Source: Craterostigma plantagineum (lineage: Eukaryota; Streptophyta; Magnoliopsida; Lamiales; Linderniaceae). Taken from it: a stretch of 64,000 nucleotides of DNA. Shown one piece after another: positions 53,122 to 63,509 of the stretch. The notes under the pieces are model-generated. The model was not told the origin of the DNA. It searched no databases and saw only the letters and a program-made list of their open reading frames with translations. Where the stretch lies: contig JAPQWV010000018.1 of NCBI GenBank assembly GCA_027422505.1, positions 13,038,001-13,102,000 of the forward strand, in the 5' to 3' direction. The first letter of the stretch is position 1. Each line of letters opens with the position of its first letter. Both the position numbers and the translations under genes were made by a program.

Positions 53122-55943
53122 TCAGTCAAACAAATGGAGCATACAGCTATACTGGTCACGCAATATCCGTGCAGCCACTCGATACGCTGAAATATCAATC
53201 TGCCTTTGATATTCGTTAAACTCGGGCGTGTCAACCATAACCGTCTCCACCGTCAACGCCGCATGAACCCCGCAATCCAAGCTGCCAGCCTTTTGGCTCC
53301 GATTCATTTTATTATTCAACTTCGGCTTTGTGACGATATCGAACTTGAAACGCCAATATGCAGAAAGAAACTCCGCCTGCAAAAAATAACAACGAACATG
53401 TTACTAAATAAATAAAAATGATAGACAAACGGATTTCAGCTACTTACGAACACTCTCCCGGCGAATTGCACGCCATGCGCTCCCAATGAATCGTTAAGGA
53501 CGAAGGTTTGCGTTCGCGTCAAAAATAAGGATTGCCCAGTGGGTCCGTGCGAAAACGGGAGAGATGATGTACTTGCATCGTATCAATTCATCCTCCGTGA
53601 GACGCTCCAACCAGCTCCGACTGCTTCTCGACAATCCATTCACGAAATCCTCATATCATCCACCCGTACTTTCACCATCCTATTCAACTTCTGCGCCTTC
53701 CTAAAGTGCTCGTCTTGCACGTAACTTGGAAGGACGAAGACGCGAGGATAATTATCGGAGTCCGCATAGATTTGCCTCAAGCAATCTAGATATGCGTCAA
53801 GACAATTGGACTTGAGCATATCATGGAAGAGCAACATGTAGAAGCCTTGGGCTCTACGTCGTACATGTCACCCGACCAAACGTTATCACTGCATAAAAAG
53901 AAAAATTATTACGTGTTTATGTACGATAACTGAGGTTGACATCGAAAGAAAACAATTACCTAAATCTTGCCGCTTGAAGGTACTTATCAATGAGCACGCG
54001 ATCATGTGCATGAATCAACTGACGCCCGGAGAAGTCCACTCGCCCGCGGTACTTGTTACTCCACTTCTCATTTCTATCTGAGCCAGAATCCTCATCACTT
54101 AGATCAACAATTTCTACAGTCAATTTGCCTCTTCTTCGAACTCCTCGGGCGCTCGACGAAGCACCAAAATCTCCAGCCTCAACCACCGCCACAGGTGTGG
54201 GAAAATCTTCAACAGGTACGATCGCTAAATGATCGTCGTCGCCACGATCGCGGTGGCCACGGGAACACCTAACCTCCACTCCCCGCATGAGTAGGCCCGT
54301 CACACGGTCGAATAGCTCGTGTGCCGCCCCAATGTCAAAAACGTTGTCCCTAAAGTACGCCGCCTCCAACTCTTCCGCTGACGGCACTAACAACCCTCGT
54401 ACAAAATCACCGCCGACGGCATCTGCGACCGTCCTAAGAGTCGGGCATGCTTTGCGACGCCAATTCTTCGTCGCCCACTTGAGCATGCGTGGCGTGAAAT
54501 CTTCTTCTTTGCGAACCGCAAACTCGTCTGCAACCCCCGGTATGGACTCGTATGCTAGAATCTGAATACGAATAACGCAAAAAATCTTAGAAACGTCCCT
54601 CAAAACATGGTATGCAAAGAAGCTTAGTTATAAATTCACTTGAAGTGGTTGTACGAACCCACTGATCAGCCAGTCCCGTGGCTTCTACCGTAGATTTACC
54701 TTCACAGTTCGTATCACCTCACCGAAAGCCACGGTGCCCCAAGGATACTGGGAGAATACAAACCGATCTTCGACGAGACTAAGGACCCAGGTACTGATGA
54801 CGGTGTCCTTCTTCGACGGTCGAGGCATCAACACGCCGGTGGCAAAGTACACGTCCGCCAACTTCAGCTTCTCGAAGTCCACATCGTCCTCGTCGCCAGA
54901 CAACTCCTCCAACACAGGCTTGACGTGCGACATGCGGACTTTTGAGCTGTCACCAAAATGTCTTGCAGTGAATTGGGAGCCGCCGTTTATCGGCGGTAGC
55001 TCGGCTACGAACTTCAGCCCGGTGATTAGGCAATACTCCGACTTTGAAAATCGGAGTGGTTTTTCGCAAAAAATCATCCACAGCTCTTCCCGGTTGTGCA
55101 GCATCGTCTGGCTTTGGATGAGGTACCACAACAACTGGCCCGAGAGGTTAAAATCAGGCTCGGCCCTAACAAGGCGGCCGAAACGGACTCTCGTTCCTAA
55201 AAATCTCCCACTCGTGCTGGTTCAGACATTGTCTTATCAGCTCGCTGGCATCGGCGTATAACGAGCTCATCTTTACACTCAAATGGGGAACTTCGTCCAC
55301 TGTGTCGAACTGCTTCTGCATCACAACCTAATTTATACGTAACACATAATTTAGCTAAATTACGTGGTATGAACTAATGAAAACAGAAAACCCTTATGTG
55401 CATGCGGCGCAGGGGACCGCACCGCATATGCTGAGATTCAAGCACAGATGCGCATGAGACCCCTGCGTATAAGCGCGGGTCCCCTGCTTATAACGCGCGG
55501 GTCCCCCAACCTTGCGCGCGCACAGTGACACAGGACCCGCCCGTTAAGGTAAGAGGACCCCAGCGTTTAAGCAGGGGAAACGCGGCTAATACACAGGGGA
55601 CCCGTCAAATACGTACAGGTCCCCCTGCTCATAAGCGGGGGTCGTCTGCTTGCAAGCACGGGACCCATGCTTTAAAAAGCGACGTACGCTGCGCAAGCAC
55701 AGGTCCTATACTTGCAAGCACAGTCCTATGCTTGCAAGCACAGGTTCTATGCTACCAAGCGCGAGTCATATGCTACCAAGCACGGGTCCTATGCTACCAA
55801 GCTCTGTCCTATGCTTGCAAGCACGGGTCCGCCCCAAATTAGGGTTCGATGGGTCGTTTCCAGATCCCCTCTCGCGTCAAATTGAAGAAGACGAAGAGTA
55901 GAACACATACCTCCACTCTTTGGGTGTTCGCGTTGAATGCCAT
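53122..55943 (-). pseudogene. DUF1985 plus Ulp1/C48 protease-like MULE gene, right copy
   Basis: On the minus strand: exon 1 55943-55911 (MAFNANTQRVE), exon 2 from 55327 (DUF1985: EYCLITGLKF, RHFGDSSKVRMSHVKPVLEE, KLADVYFATGVL), exon 3 54561-53960 (PGVADEFAVRKEEDFTPRML...), then Ulp1-like exons to 53122. The protease-like part keeps candidate catalytic residues: His in ARTHWAILIFD, Asp in LNDSLG, and Cys in GSLDCGVHAALT. C48 proteases cut SUMO from targets. Damage: an extra T near 55185, an in-frame TAG at 54685-54687, and frameshifts near 53850, 53640 and 53530. A potential alternative donor AAG/GTAAAT just before the TAG could bypass it. Intron 1 carries array D. Confidence 0.78.
55395..55835 (-). 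repeat. 21-bp degenerate repeat array D (intron 1, right gene)
   Basis: It contains GGGTCCCCTGCTTATAA units near 55490 and six TCCTATGCT(T/A)(G/C)CAAGC units near 55700-55830, spaced 20-21 bp. It is the inverted homologue of array B. Confidence 0.8.
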
Positions 55944-56251
55944 TGTCGAATGAGTCGATTAAGGTTGATGTTCGGTTGGCTTTGAGTTGCAGAGAAGACG
56001 ATTTGCAGTGCAGGGGCGGGAGAGCACGCGCTTGCTTTTTTTTACTGGAAGTGAAAGATAGTGTTTTTTTTTTACTTTTACCCCACTCTTCTATCACGGG
56101 TCTGATGTTTCAGATTCGCTACAGTGCAACATGTAAACCCTTTAATTAATTTTTTCGTTAAGTGTTGTTGAGGTTGTTGATTGACATTAAATAAGGGTGA
56201 AATAGTCTTTAGAGCACAGTTAGTAAGGGTACAAAGGTAAAGTCCGATTTT

Positions 56252-56305
56252 GAGTGTTATTTTTTAAAAAATGACCAACTCAAAGGCTATTTTGTTAAAA
56301 AATCC
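56252..56305 (-). repeat. right terminal inverted repeat of MULE
   Basis: Read inward it starts GGATTTTTTAACAAAATAGC and pairs with 46495-46548. Confidence 0.88.
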
Positions 56306-56315
56306 ATGATTCACA

Positions 56316-56448
56316 CCTCCATACAAATGATTCACACTCCATACCATACAATACAATGAAGGATAACAACAGTTGTTGAGCTGGAGCCCCGTAGATTCTG
56401 CAGGTCTCTGAATTGCAGCATTATCGCAAGCTTATTTATACTCGAAAG
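56316..56448 (+). promoter_or_regulatory. remaining 5' flank of PTST1-like gene after MULE insertion
   Basis: Only 133 bp of non-MULE DNA remain between the target duplication and the ATG. The probable 5' UTR is here. No clear TATA box at a suitable distance is seen, so the promoter may now include MULE end sequence. TGATTCACACTCC recurs near 56330, close to the target-site sequence. Confidence 0.45.
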
Positions 56449-58059
56449 ATGGAGTGTAGCAGCATTCTCGGAAGAACCCTACAACCTTGTTTAGCCAGGT
56501 GAGATTCTCTATTCGCCGCCGCATTTTCTTTCTAGTCAGTTCGTTAAACGTGGGTCGTGTTGATTGATGGCAATTGCTATTCGAATTTAGGTTTAATTTT
56601 GAGAAGTTTGGAGGCCGCCTGCGTAGTCGTGTTGGGAATGGATCGTTCAGTAATGCTTTGATTAGCGCGAACCATAGGCATTGCAACGCCTCTTGGGGAG
56701 TGTACTGCACGCCCCTGAGCTTGGAGGAGGAATTGGCATCAGCAAAGTCGAAGAATGTGTCCGCTGACGATCTTTCTGACGACGACGACGGCGAGGCTTT
56801 GCTAGAAGATCATGATGGTGGTGCACAGCCACCGAGTAGTGAAGAGGTGAGTGGGATTCTCTTTCTTCTTCTTTTATATGTTTTTCTTTCTCTTCTTGAT
56901 AGATATGGTTGGAAGAGGGGTTCAAACAATTGTTAAATCAACACCTTTATCATATGCTAAGATCTTGTAGACGCCATTTCTGTTGACAGCTGAAGGCATT
57001 ACTCGTTGATTCTCAGAGATCAAATCTTCTCAACAAGTTGAGTGAAGCAAATCAGCAGAACCGCTTGCTGAAACGCCAGGTTTTGCGATTTTTTTTGGTG
57101 GGCGGGTTTTGCGATTTATTTTCCTATATCTGCGCTGTTTTTTTCTTCCTTACGTCTTGCTCTGTAATGATAAATAACACTCAGTTGCTCTCAAAAGACG
57201 ACGATCTAGTCAATTTCAAGAGCGAGCTAGCAGTTGTGGAGCTTGAGATTCAGGTACATCTTTCATGGGTACTCTTTCATGAGGACTCTGTAAGCTAAGT
57301 ATATCATGTTTTACTCAACTTCAGGCTCTAGTAACTTTGGCTGAAGAAATTGCCAATTACACTATACCTCAAGGTTCAAGAAAGATCAAAGGGAAATACA
57401 TACAGTCCCATTTACTTTCACGGCTTAAAGGTGATAAAACTGTGTGTACAAGCAGCTGCAAATCAAGCAAAGTTAGGCTATTCATTAGTTAGTTTTCGTA
57501 TGTATGTGTTTTGTCCATTCTGTAACAGTTTCCGTTGTTAAATAAAAGCTGTCCAGGAGAAGTTGGAGGAACAGATAAAGGATGTCGATGCTTCGAAATC
57601 ACGAGAGGTCCCATTATCTTGGCACGGCATGGCAGAGGTAAAAGGAAAGTTATTACGAAGACATAGAACAAAAACCTTGATACAAAAAGTATTTACGCTA
57701 CGTCTCATTGCTTGAATTTTGTCTTAGAGTGTGCAAGTGATGGGATCATTTGATGGATGGAGTCAAGGAGAAGACCTATCGCCAGAATATACTGGTTCTT
57801 ACACAACGTTCTCCACAACGTTAATGCTCAGACCTGGAAGGTAAGAATGAATGTCACACTGCAAGAAAACGTATATTTCCCCATGATATTTACACCTTTG
57901 ATGTTGAAGCATTTTGCTCGCCGTCTGATAATCCACTAATATCATTATTTTGAAAGGTATGAAATCAAGTTCTTAATAGACGGCGAGTGGCATTTATCTC
58001 CTGAATTCCCAGTCACCGGTGAAGGGATGACACAGAATAACTTGCTCATAGTCGAATAG
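56449..58059 (+). CDS. PTST1: PROTEIN TARGETING TO STARCH 1-like, CBM48 protein
   Basis: Eight exons join to an uninterrupted 291-aa frame: 56449-56498, 56591-56846, 56990-57079, 57185-57253, 57325-57430, 57549-57637, 57728-57840 and 57957-58059. All introns are GT-AG with consistent phases. The basic, Ser/Ala-rich N-terminus suits a plastid transit peptide. An acidic stretch (DDLSDDDDGEALLEDHDGG) is followed by a coiled-coil region (LKALLVDSQRSNLLNKLSEA... to about residue 190). The C-terminal CBM48 glycogen-binding module has VQVMGSFDGWSQGEDLSPEY and YEIKFLIDGEWHLSPEFP. This layout is that of PTST1, which binds granule-bound starch synthase by its coiled coil and brings it to starch granules for amylose synthesis. 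The gene appears intact despite the MULE just upstream. Confidence 0.88.
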
Positions 58060-58379
58060 CCTTACCCTATTCCAAGGTACCTTTTGTTGATATATGCTGA
58101 AGATTGTATATACGAAGAACCATCTTGTTATATTATGAGTTCGGTCTGTGTACTATGAGTTGTTACTACCAACGTTATTGTTGTAAATTTAGTTTATGTA
58201 GTGGTTAGTCTTTCCAACTGGAGCAGTTTGAATTATTACATCAGGTGTCAGTAGTTTAGGGAGGGAACAATAATGGAGTAAATTAATAGATATAATACAG
58301 TAAGATGCTTTGAGGAAAAAAAAAATCTACTTTAAAGTTGAAGTGATCATATAGACCAAAAGCTGTGTGGTCCATATAA
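58060..58379 (+). other. 3' UTR of PTST1-like gene and spacer
   Basis: No further frame is seen. AT-rich sequence with ATTATGAG and TTGTAAATTTAG phrases probably holds the polyadenylation site before about 58210. Confidence 0.45.
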
Positions 58380-58691
58380 GGGTAACCACAATGGCGGTTT
58401 ATATGTGTGTCATATGTGCTTATTTGGCACTTTATATGACACACCACCATTGTGGATGTGTCATGAGTATGACACTGCGTCATATTTATGACACTGTGTT
58501 ATAGAATATTAAAATATTATGAGGAGAGAGAATGAGGGAGAAAAAAATATTTATTTTGTTGTGGGTCCGTGTTATAGTGGTGCTATTATTGTGGAAAAAG
58601 TAGAATAAAAGTGTTATAGAATCAAATATAGGAAAATATAGAGAAAAGCTGATGTGGAAGTATTATGGGTGTGTTATTATTGTGGACACCC
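58380..58691. mobile_element. Tourist-like (PIF/Harbinger) MITE
   Basis: The termini GGGTAACCACAATGGCG and, read inward, GGGTGTCCACAATAATAAC form imperfect inverted repeats. A 3-bp TAA duplication (58377-58379 and 58692-58694) fits the TWA preference of PIF/Harbinger elements. The interior has nested CATATATGACAC-type inverted words. At 312 bp it has no coding capacity. Confidence 0.75.
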
Positions 58692-58869
58692 TAAGTTAGT
58701 ACGAGGAGTAACCTGTCATTATATTCTACTCTAACTAGGGATGCTTGTATTACTGAAACATAGGTAGTGTGCATGTGTTTCTTCTTCCCCAAGCTCAACC
58801 CAAACTTATGGCCAATAGATTAGAAAACTTGTGTAGTTATTACCTCTCTTTTCTTCTTCCAACTATTGA
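58692..58869. other. short spacer, nothing seen
   Basis: I see no gene or repeat. Confidence 0.4.
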
Positions 58870-59255
58870 AAAGGCAATCCTCCTTTTCGTCGAGTTCGAG
58901 CTGGCTCATGCAGCTCGCGAGTCAGCTCGACTCATTATTCACCCTCTAATTATTATTATGTTTTTATTTTTTTTTTATTTTTCGTTATTTATTATTATTG
59001 GTATTATCTATTATTATTACTACTACTATTATTTTTAATACTATTATTATTATTATTTACGAAAAACTCATTACAGACTCAACTTTGGATTTCGAAAACG
59101 TACCGTTTGACATGGAATTTCAAATCCAACAAAAAAGTGTTTAGATGTAACCTCGGATTTGGACGAAATCGAAATTCAAATCCGCTCGCAATGCAAAACG
59201 GAAGATTTGCTAGAAACTCGGGTTTCAAATCGAAATCCGGAATCTAAACGGAGCA
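58870..59255 (+). repeat. diverged repeat, truncated relative of 60553-61225
   Basis: From GAGCTGGCTCATGCAGCTCG through an ATT-rich tract (58950-59060) to CGAAATCCGGAATCTAAACG, it aligns with the second half of the element at 60553-61225. Only the right half is present here. Confidence 0.65.
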
Positions 59256-59607
59256 TTATCTCATTAGGGGCCCATCCAGCCCTGTATTTAAGTCTTTTGC
59301 CGTTGGTGTCCAATCTATTTTTTTGTTCTGCTAAATACCACAGTGTTTAAAGCTCTTCCACTAAATACATAGGTGTCCCTGAAGTATGACGAAATATAAC
59401 TTCGTAATTTTAAAAAACCAAAAGCGAGACTTTTAGGTGTTGGGCCGTTAGTTGCTAACGGGATTCTAAAAAAAGACCAACAATGGTCATACAACGGGAT
59501 TCCAAAAAAAGACCAACAATGGTCATACACCTAAAAATTATATTTTTGGTTTTTTAAAATCAAAGTATTATGTTTAGTCATACTTTAGCCTATCAAAATT
59601 GAAAAAA
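59256..59607. other. intergenic; short duplicated block
   Basis: AACGGGATTC(T/C)AAAAAAAG followed by ACCAACAATGGTCATACA occurs twice in tandem (about 59458 and 59494). No gene is seen. Confidence 0.55.
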
Positions 59608-60355
59608 GGGTTAATTCCTTATCAGTCCCTTTCAACATTTCAACTTCCTTCTAAATACCCATCGAATTATATCTTCCTTATAAGTACCCATTTGAAATTT
59701 TATTCCTGTTCAGTACCTAAAAAACCCTTTTCAGTATTAAATGGACGAAAACACCCCTGTCTCACATATCCAAAAAAACTGAATAATTATTCTCACATGA
59801 ATTATACCAAAAAAGAGTTATTATACAAACAAAATTAGACATTGTACCATAAAATGTTGGAATTATACCATATGTTTTCGTTATTATACCAGTAAATAGC
59901 ATTATTATAAATTACAGCGAAATTGGACGTAATTATACCAACTGATTTTGAAATAATTGTAGAAATTATACCACATGTTTTGGTTATACCAGTAAATAAT
60001 GTTATTTGAATTTTATACAATGAAATTGGACGATATGCGAATTGATTTTGAAATTATACCAGAAATTATAGAAACTATACCAACTGTTGTCGTAATTATA
60101 CCAACAAAATTGTACACTATATCATTTGGTATAATAATGATAACAGTTGGTATAATTAGAATAACAGTTGGTATAATAATCAAAACAGTTGTATGATGTC
60201 CAATTTAATATCAAAAATGGTATTTTCGTCCGTTTACTGTTTGTGGTATTAATTATACAACTTTTTTACAGATGGGTATTGAAAAGGAAGATTTTTTCTC
60301 AGAGGTACTGATAAGGAAGTTGAAAACACGAAAGGGCCTGAAAAGGAATTAACCC
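59608..60355. mobile_element. MULE-like MITE, 9-bp target duplication
   Basis: Terminal inverted repeats of about 43 bp start GGGTTAATTCCTTATCAGTC on the left and GGGTTAATTCCTTTTCAGGC on the right, and both reach TTTCAACTTCCTT. A perfect 9-bp duplication TTGAAAAAA flanks it (59599-59607 and 60356-60364). The centre is a degenerate array of ATTATACCA / TGGTATAAT words in both orientations, giving strong hairpin potential. No transposase. Confidence 0.85.
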
Positions 60356-60364
60356 TTGAAAAAA

Positions 60365-60552
60365 CCTTGGCCTAGGCCCCAACAGAAAAAGCTATAAGTA
60401 CAAGGATACCTATTGGAGTTCAAAATACTTTTGGGGCATCGACTGAAAAAAAAAAAAAGTTAAAAATACAGATGTACCTAACAGAATTGAAAAATAGTTT
60501 GGACACATACTAGAAAAGCCTTAAAATACAATGATATCAATCGGAATTTTCC
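60365..60552. other. short spacer, nothing seen
   Basis: AT-rich DNA without a recognisable feature. Confidence 0.4.
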
Positions 60553-61225
60553 TAAGAGTGCGTCTGGATTCGCGTATATGAACGAAATCGCTTGATTTTA
60601 AATTATGATTTTCAAAATCGTAATTTCAAATTCAAATTCACTGTTTGGCAAACGCTAGGATTTCGAAATTCGGATTTCAAAACAGAGCTCGACTCGAACT
60701 CGTGAAGCTCGTCGAACTCGATTTCTAACCTTTTCTAAAATAATTTAAGAAGTACAAAATAAAATAAAATAAAAAGCATGACTAATATAATAAAAGCAAG
60801 CTCGTGAGCCGGCTTGCGAGCGCCCACGAGTGAGCTCGAGCTCGAGCCGGCTCATTTGCGAACCCTGACGAGCTCGACCTCGACAAGAGCTCGTCGAGCT
60901 CGTGTCAGCTCATCGAGCTTGTGAATAGGCTCGATTCATCGTCCATCTCCTAATTATTATTATTGTTATTTTTCATTATTAATATTTCATTAGTATATTA
61001 TTATATTATTATTATTATCAGTTACGAAAAATTTGTTACGTGCTCAGCGTTGGATTTCGAAAACGGACCTTTTGACACGGAATTTCAAATCCGACGAATT
61101 GTAAGAGTTTGGATTTCCCCTCGGATTTGGACGAAATTCAAATCCAAATCGGTGCGATTGTCAAACGGAAGATTTGGGCGAAATCCGGATTTCAAATCGA
61201 AATCCGGAATCCAAACGGGGCATAA
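60553..61225. mobile_element. non-autonomous element with GGATTC-type inverted ends
   Basis: The left end GTGCGTCTGGATTCGCG and the right end read inward, TGCCCCGTTTGGATTCCGG, are imperfect inverted repeats. Both flanks repeat AAATCGGATTT-like phrases. The centre holds the GAGCTCG-rich block and an ATT-rich tract. No convincing target duplication was found, so superfamily is uncertain (hAT or Mutator possible). A truncated relative is at 58870-59255. Confidence 0.55.
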
Positions 61226-61956
61226 AGAAATATTTTTTCCGGGATTTTGGTTTTATCCCCAGCGATGAAGCCATTGGAAGCAATAGGTTCATTTGGTGTT
61301 AGAAATTTTGTGCATCAGACAAAGCCACTCATGAGCGAGGCGAGGGCACATAATAAAGGTTGGAGCGCTTGGCTACCGAACGATTGCTTCTCATTAAAAG
61401 GTCGGAGTTATAGTCGATGAAAATAAGATAATATACTGGGGAACAAAAAAATGAAAGAAACTTCTCGATTTGAATAAGAATAATTAAGGGAAGTACTGTG
61501 TTTGATGCTTCTTTATTAAAGGAGAGGTTGGAAGTTTTGCTTTCTTTTGTTTTTACTATATTCGAAGGCATGGATGGTTAAGCCAAAGTAGTACTATGTC
61601 TCTTGTCTTTAATTTATAACGTGCAATTGGGGCAACGAAACGAACAAATCACAGATCCTCAATCATTCGTCGGTATGATAATCACCTATTTTTTTTATAT
61701 AATCTATAATTACCAATCCTCCACGATTCATTCGTCGGTTATATCTCATCGTTTGTTACGTCAAATCCGACCAGATATCTCGTTAAAACTAAATATTAAT
61801 AATAAGGTCCATCTATCTATATATTAAAATGTCCTCAAGTTATTTAAACATACATATATTATTATATTTTTAGAAAAGAAGATGATAACATTAATCTATG
61901 CTTCAAAGTTCCGTCGAGGTTCCCGGAATATTTCACAATCCTGATCTTTTATGTCC

Positions 61957-61960
<4 letters not shown>
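61226..61960. other. intergenic, no gene seen
   Basis: AT-rich, with no frame longer than about 80 codons and no recognised motif. Confidence 0.4.

Positions 61961-61987
<27 letters not shown>
61961..61987. repeat. (AT)n microsatellite at Helitron insertion point
   Basis: A TA dinucleotide run directly adjoins the CTAG terminus of the putative Helitron. Confidence 0.85.
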
Positions 61988-62019
61988 CTAGATATTTGGA
62001 GCCGCGCACAAGGCGCGGC
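61988..62019 (-). mobile_element. Helitron 3' terminus (minus strand)
   Basis: Read on the minus strand, GCCGCGC-CTTGT-GCGCGGC is a perfect 7-bp-stem hairpin. It is followed after nine bases by CTAG and then T of the AT-rich target. This is the canonical Helitron 3' end (hairpin, 9-12 nt, CTRR, A/T target). The element would extend to higher coordinates; its 5' TC end was not located. Confidence 0.65.
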
Positions 62020-62696
62020 GATATAAATTTATTTTGATAAATTTATTATTTAATTGTTTAACTGCAAAACTTAGCGTTACACGTATGCTTCCATCATATG
62101 TTAATTAGGTCGAGTCAATAACTCATTACGTCTTTCAGGATGCATAGATAATGAATTCCGAAGTCTTCTCCTACAGTGCACTTCAGCTCTTACCATTTCT
62201 TCCGTTAATCTAACAATGTCTGAATTAATTTGAAAATATCGCGACTCAACTTTACTTTTAATTTGAAGAAATTTCCACTATAACTTTTATATTTCCACTA
62301 CAAACTTCTATAGCAATTTTTTTTGTTAAGTTAATTGCAATTGTATTTTTTTGTTAAATTAATTGCAATTTGTGTCGTGGGTTGCCGAATATTTGTATTT
62401 TATGATAATGATCAAACTTAAACATTAACTAAATAAAAACAATAATGGGTTTTAATTGCATGAAAAACAAAGATTCTAATCAAATTACTAACGAATTACG
62501 AATGTGTACTTGAATATTAACCCACATGAATTCATATACAGCATATGTGGAAAAGTTTTCTAAAATATATATAATATATACGTGGATCGGTTGTTGACAT
62601 GTGTCTTCATCTTTAAATAGGTTAATCATTATGCCTACATCTAGACTTGTAGATTAGATTACGAACAAATACACTATTCATTAACCCATACATATA
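62020..62696. other. AT-rich, possible Helitron body
   Basis: No helicase or Rep domain is seen, so any Helitron here is non-autonomous. No other feature is seen. Confidence 0.35.
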
Positions 62697-63509
62697 GGGG
62701 GTGTTTGTTTCGGGTGATCCAACATCACGGTGATACTCACATCACCGTGATGTAGATATCACCGTGATGTGGATCAAGGTGATATGTCATCACTGTGTTT
62801 GGTTTGGGTGATATTTCATTTTGCATATCAATGTGATATTGAAATATTGTGTTTGTTTAATCGCAGTGATGTTTGAGGTAATGTTGTGAAATGTCATCTT
62901 AACCTTATGTACATTATGTAGGAAACATATTTTAATATGTTCATTTAGGTAATATTTAACGTGATAGTTATTAATATTTGAAAATCAAGTATTATTTGTA
63001 AGCATTACTTATAAGCATACCATATAATTCATCAATAGAATTATTATATTTTTTAGGCTTTAAACATATATTAATTATAAGTATTTGATATAATTATTAA
63101 ATAATTATTTAATTTTTTAAGCTTTTTAATCATTTATTAGTTATAAGTATTTTCTATAATCCTACAACATACTTCTTTTATATTTTAAGCATTTAACATA
63201 AATTTTCTAAGATATAAATATGTTGGTTATGTAATTAAAATAGGAATAAGGATATATAAAGAATGGATGTAAAAGATAAGGGATAATTTTGTCCAAATAA
63301 ATATTGAAAATATCACCCCATCACGGTGATGGAGGATCACCCGCTTTTTGGGGGTGATCCAAAAGCTGGAATATCACTCTGTTTTGATCACCGAGGTGAT
63401 CCTCTATCATGGTGATGACTAATCACCCACGCAAAACAAACGTGGTTATTACGAAACGATAGAAGGATCACGGTGATGTTTTGGACGATCACCCCAAAAC
63501 AAGCACCCC
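62697..63509. mobile_element. 813-bp non-autonomous element with GGGGTGTTTGTTT ends
   Basis: The left end GGGGGTGTTTGTTTCGGGTG and the right end read inward, GGGGTGCTTGTTTTGGGGTG, form inverted repeats of about 24 bp. A 3-bp duplication ATA lies at 62694-62696 and 63510-63512, though AT-rich flanks make that weak. The subterminal regions are full of ATCACGGTGAT palindromes. PIF/Harbinger-like is my best guess. Confidence 0.65.

Larger units (their letters stand above)
46495..56305. mobile_element. 9.8-kb gene-carrying Mutator-like element (Kaonashi-type)
   Basis: Terminal inverted repeats of 54 bp (46495-46548 and 56252-56305) match at 44 of 54 positions without gaps, with a shared core AAAATAGCCTTTGA. 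A perfect 10-bp duplication ATGATTCACA flanks the element at 46485-46494 and 56306-56315; 9-11 bp is the MULE signature. Inside are a captured DEK_C-type exon, two inverted DUF1985-type genes (one with a Ulp1-like domain), 21-bp repeat arrays, a 312-bp tandem repeat and a solo LTR. No MuDR-type transposase is seen, so it must be mobilised in trans. ULP-carrying MULEs are known from Arabidopsis and melon. Confidence 0.9.

Noticed and set aside
47030..55835. Short regularly spaced repeats resembling a CRISPR array
   Set aside because: The units are contiguous and degenerate with no unique spacers, and the DNA is plant nuclear sequence with introns.
48300..55943. Two independent functional ULP-type genes
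   Set aside because: Both copies need frameshift corrections at several places, so they are better called pseudogenes unless transcripts show otherwise.
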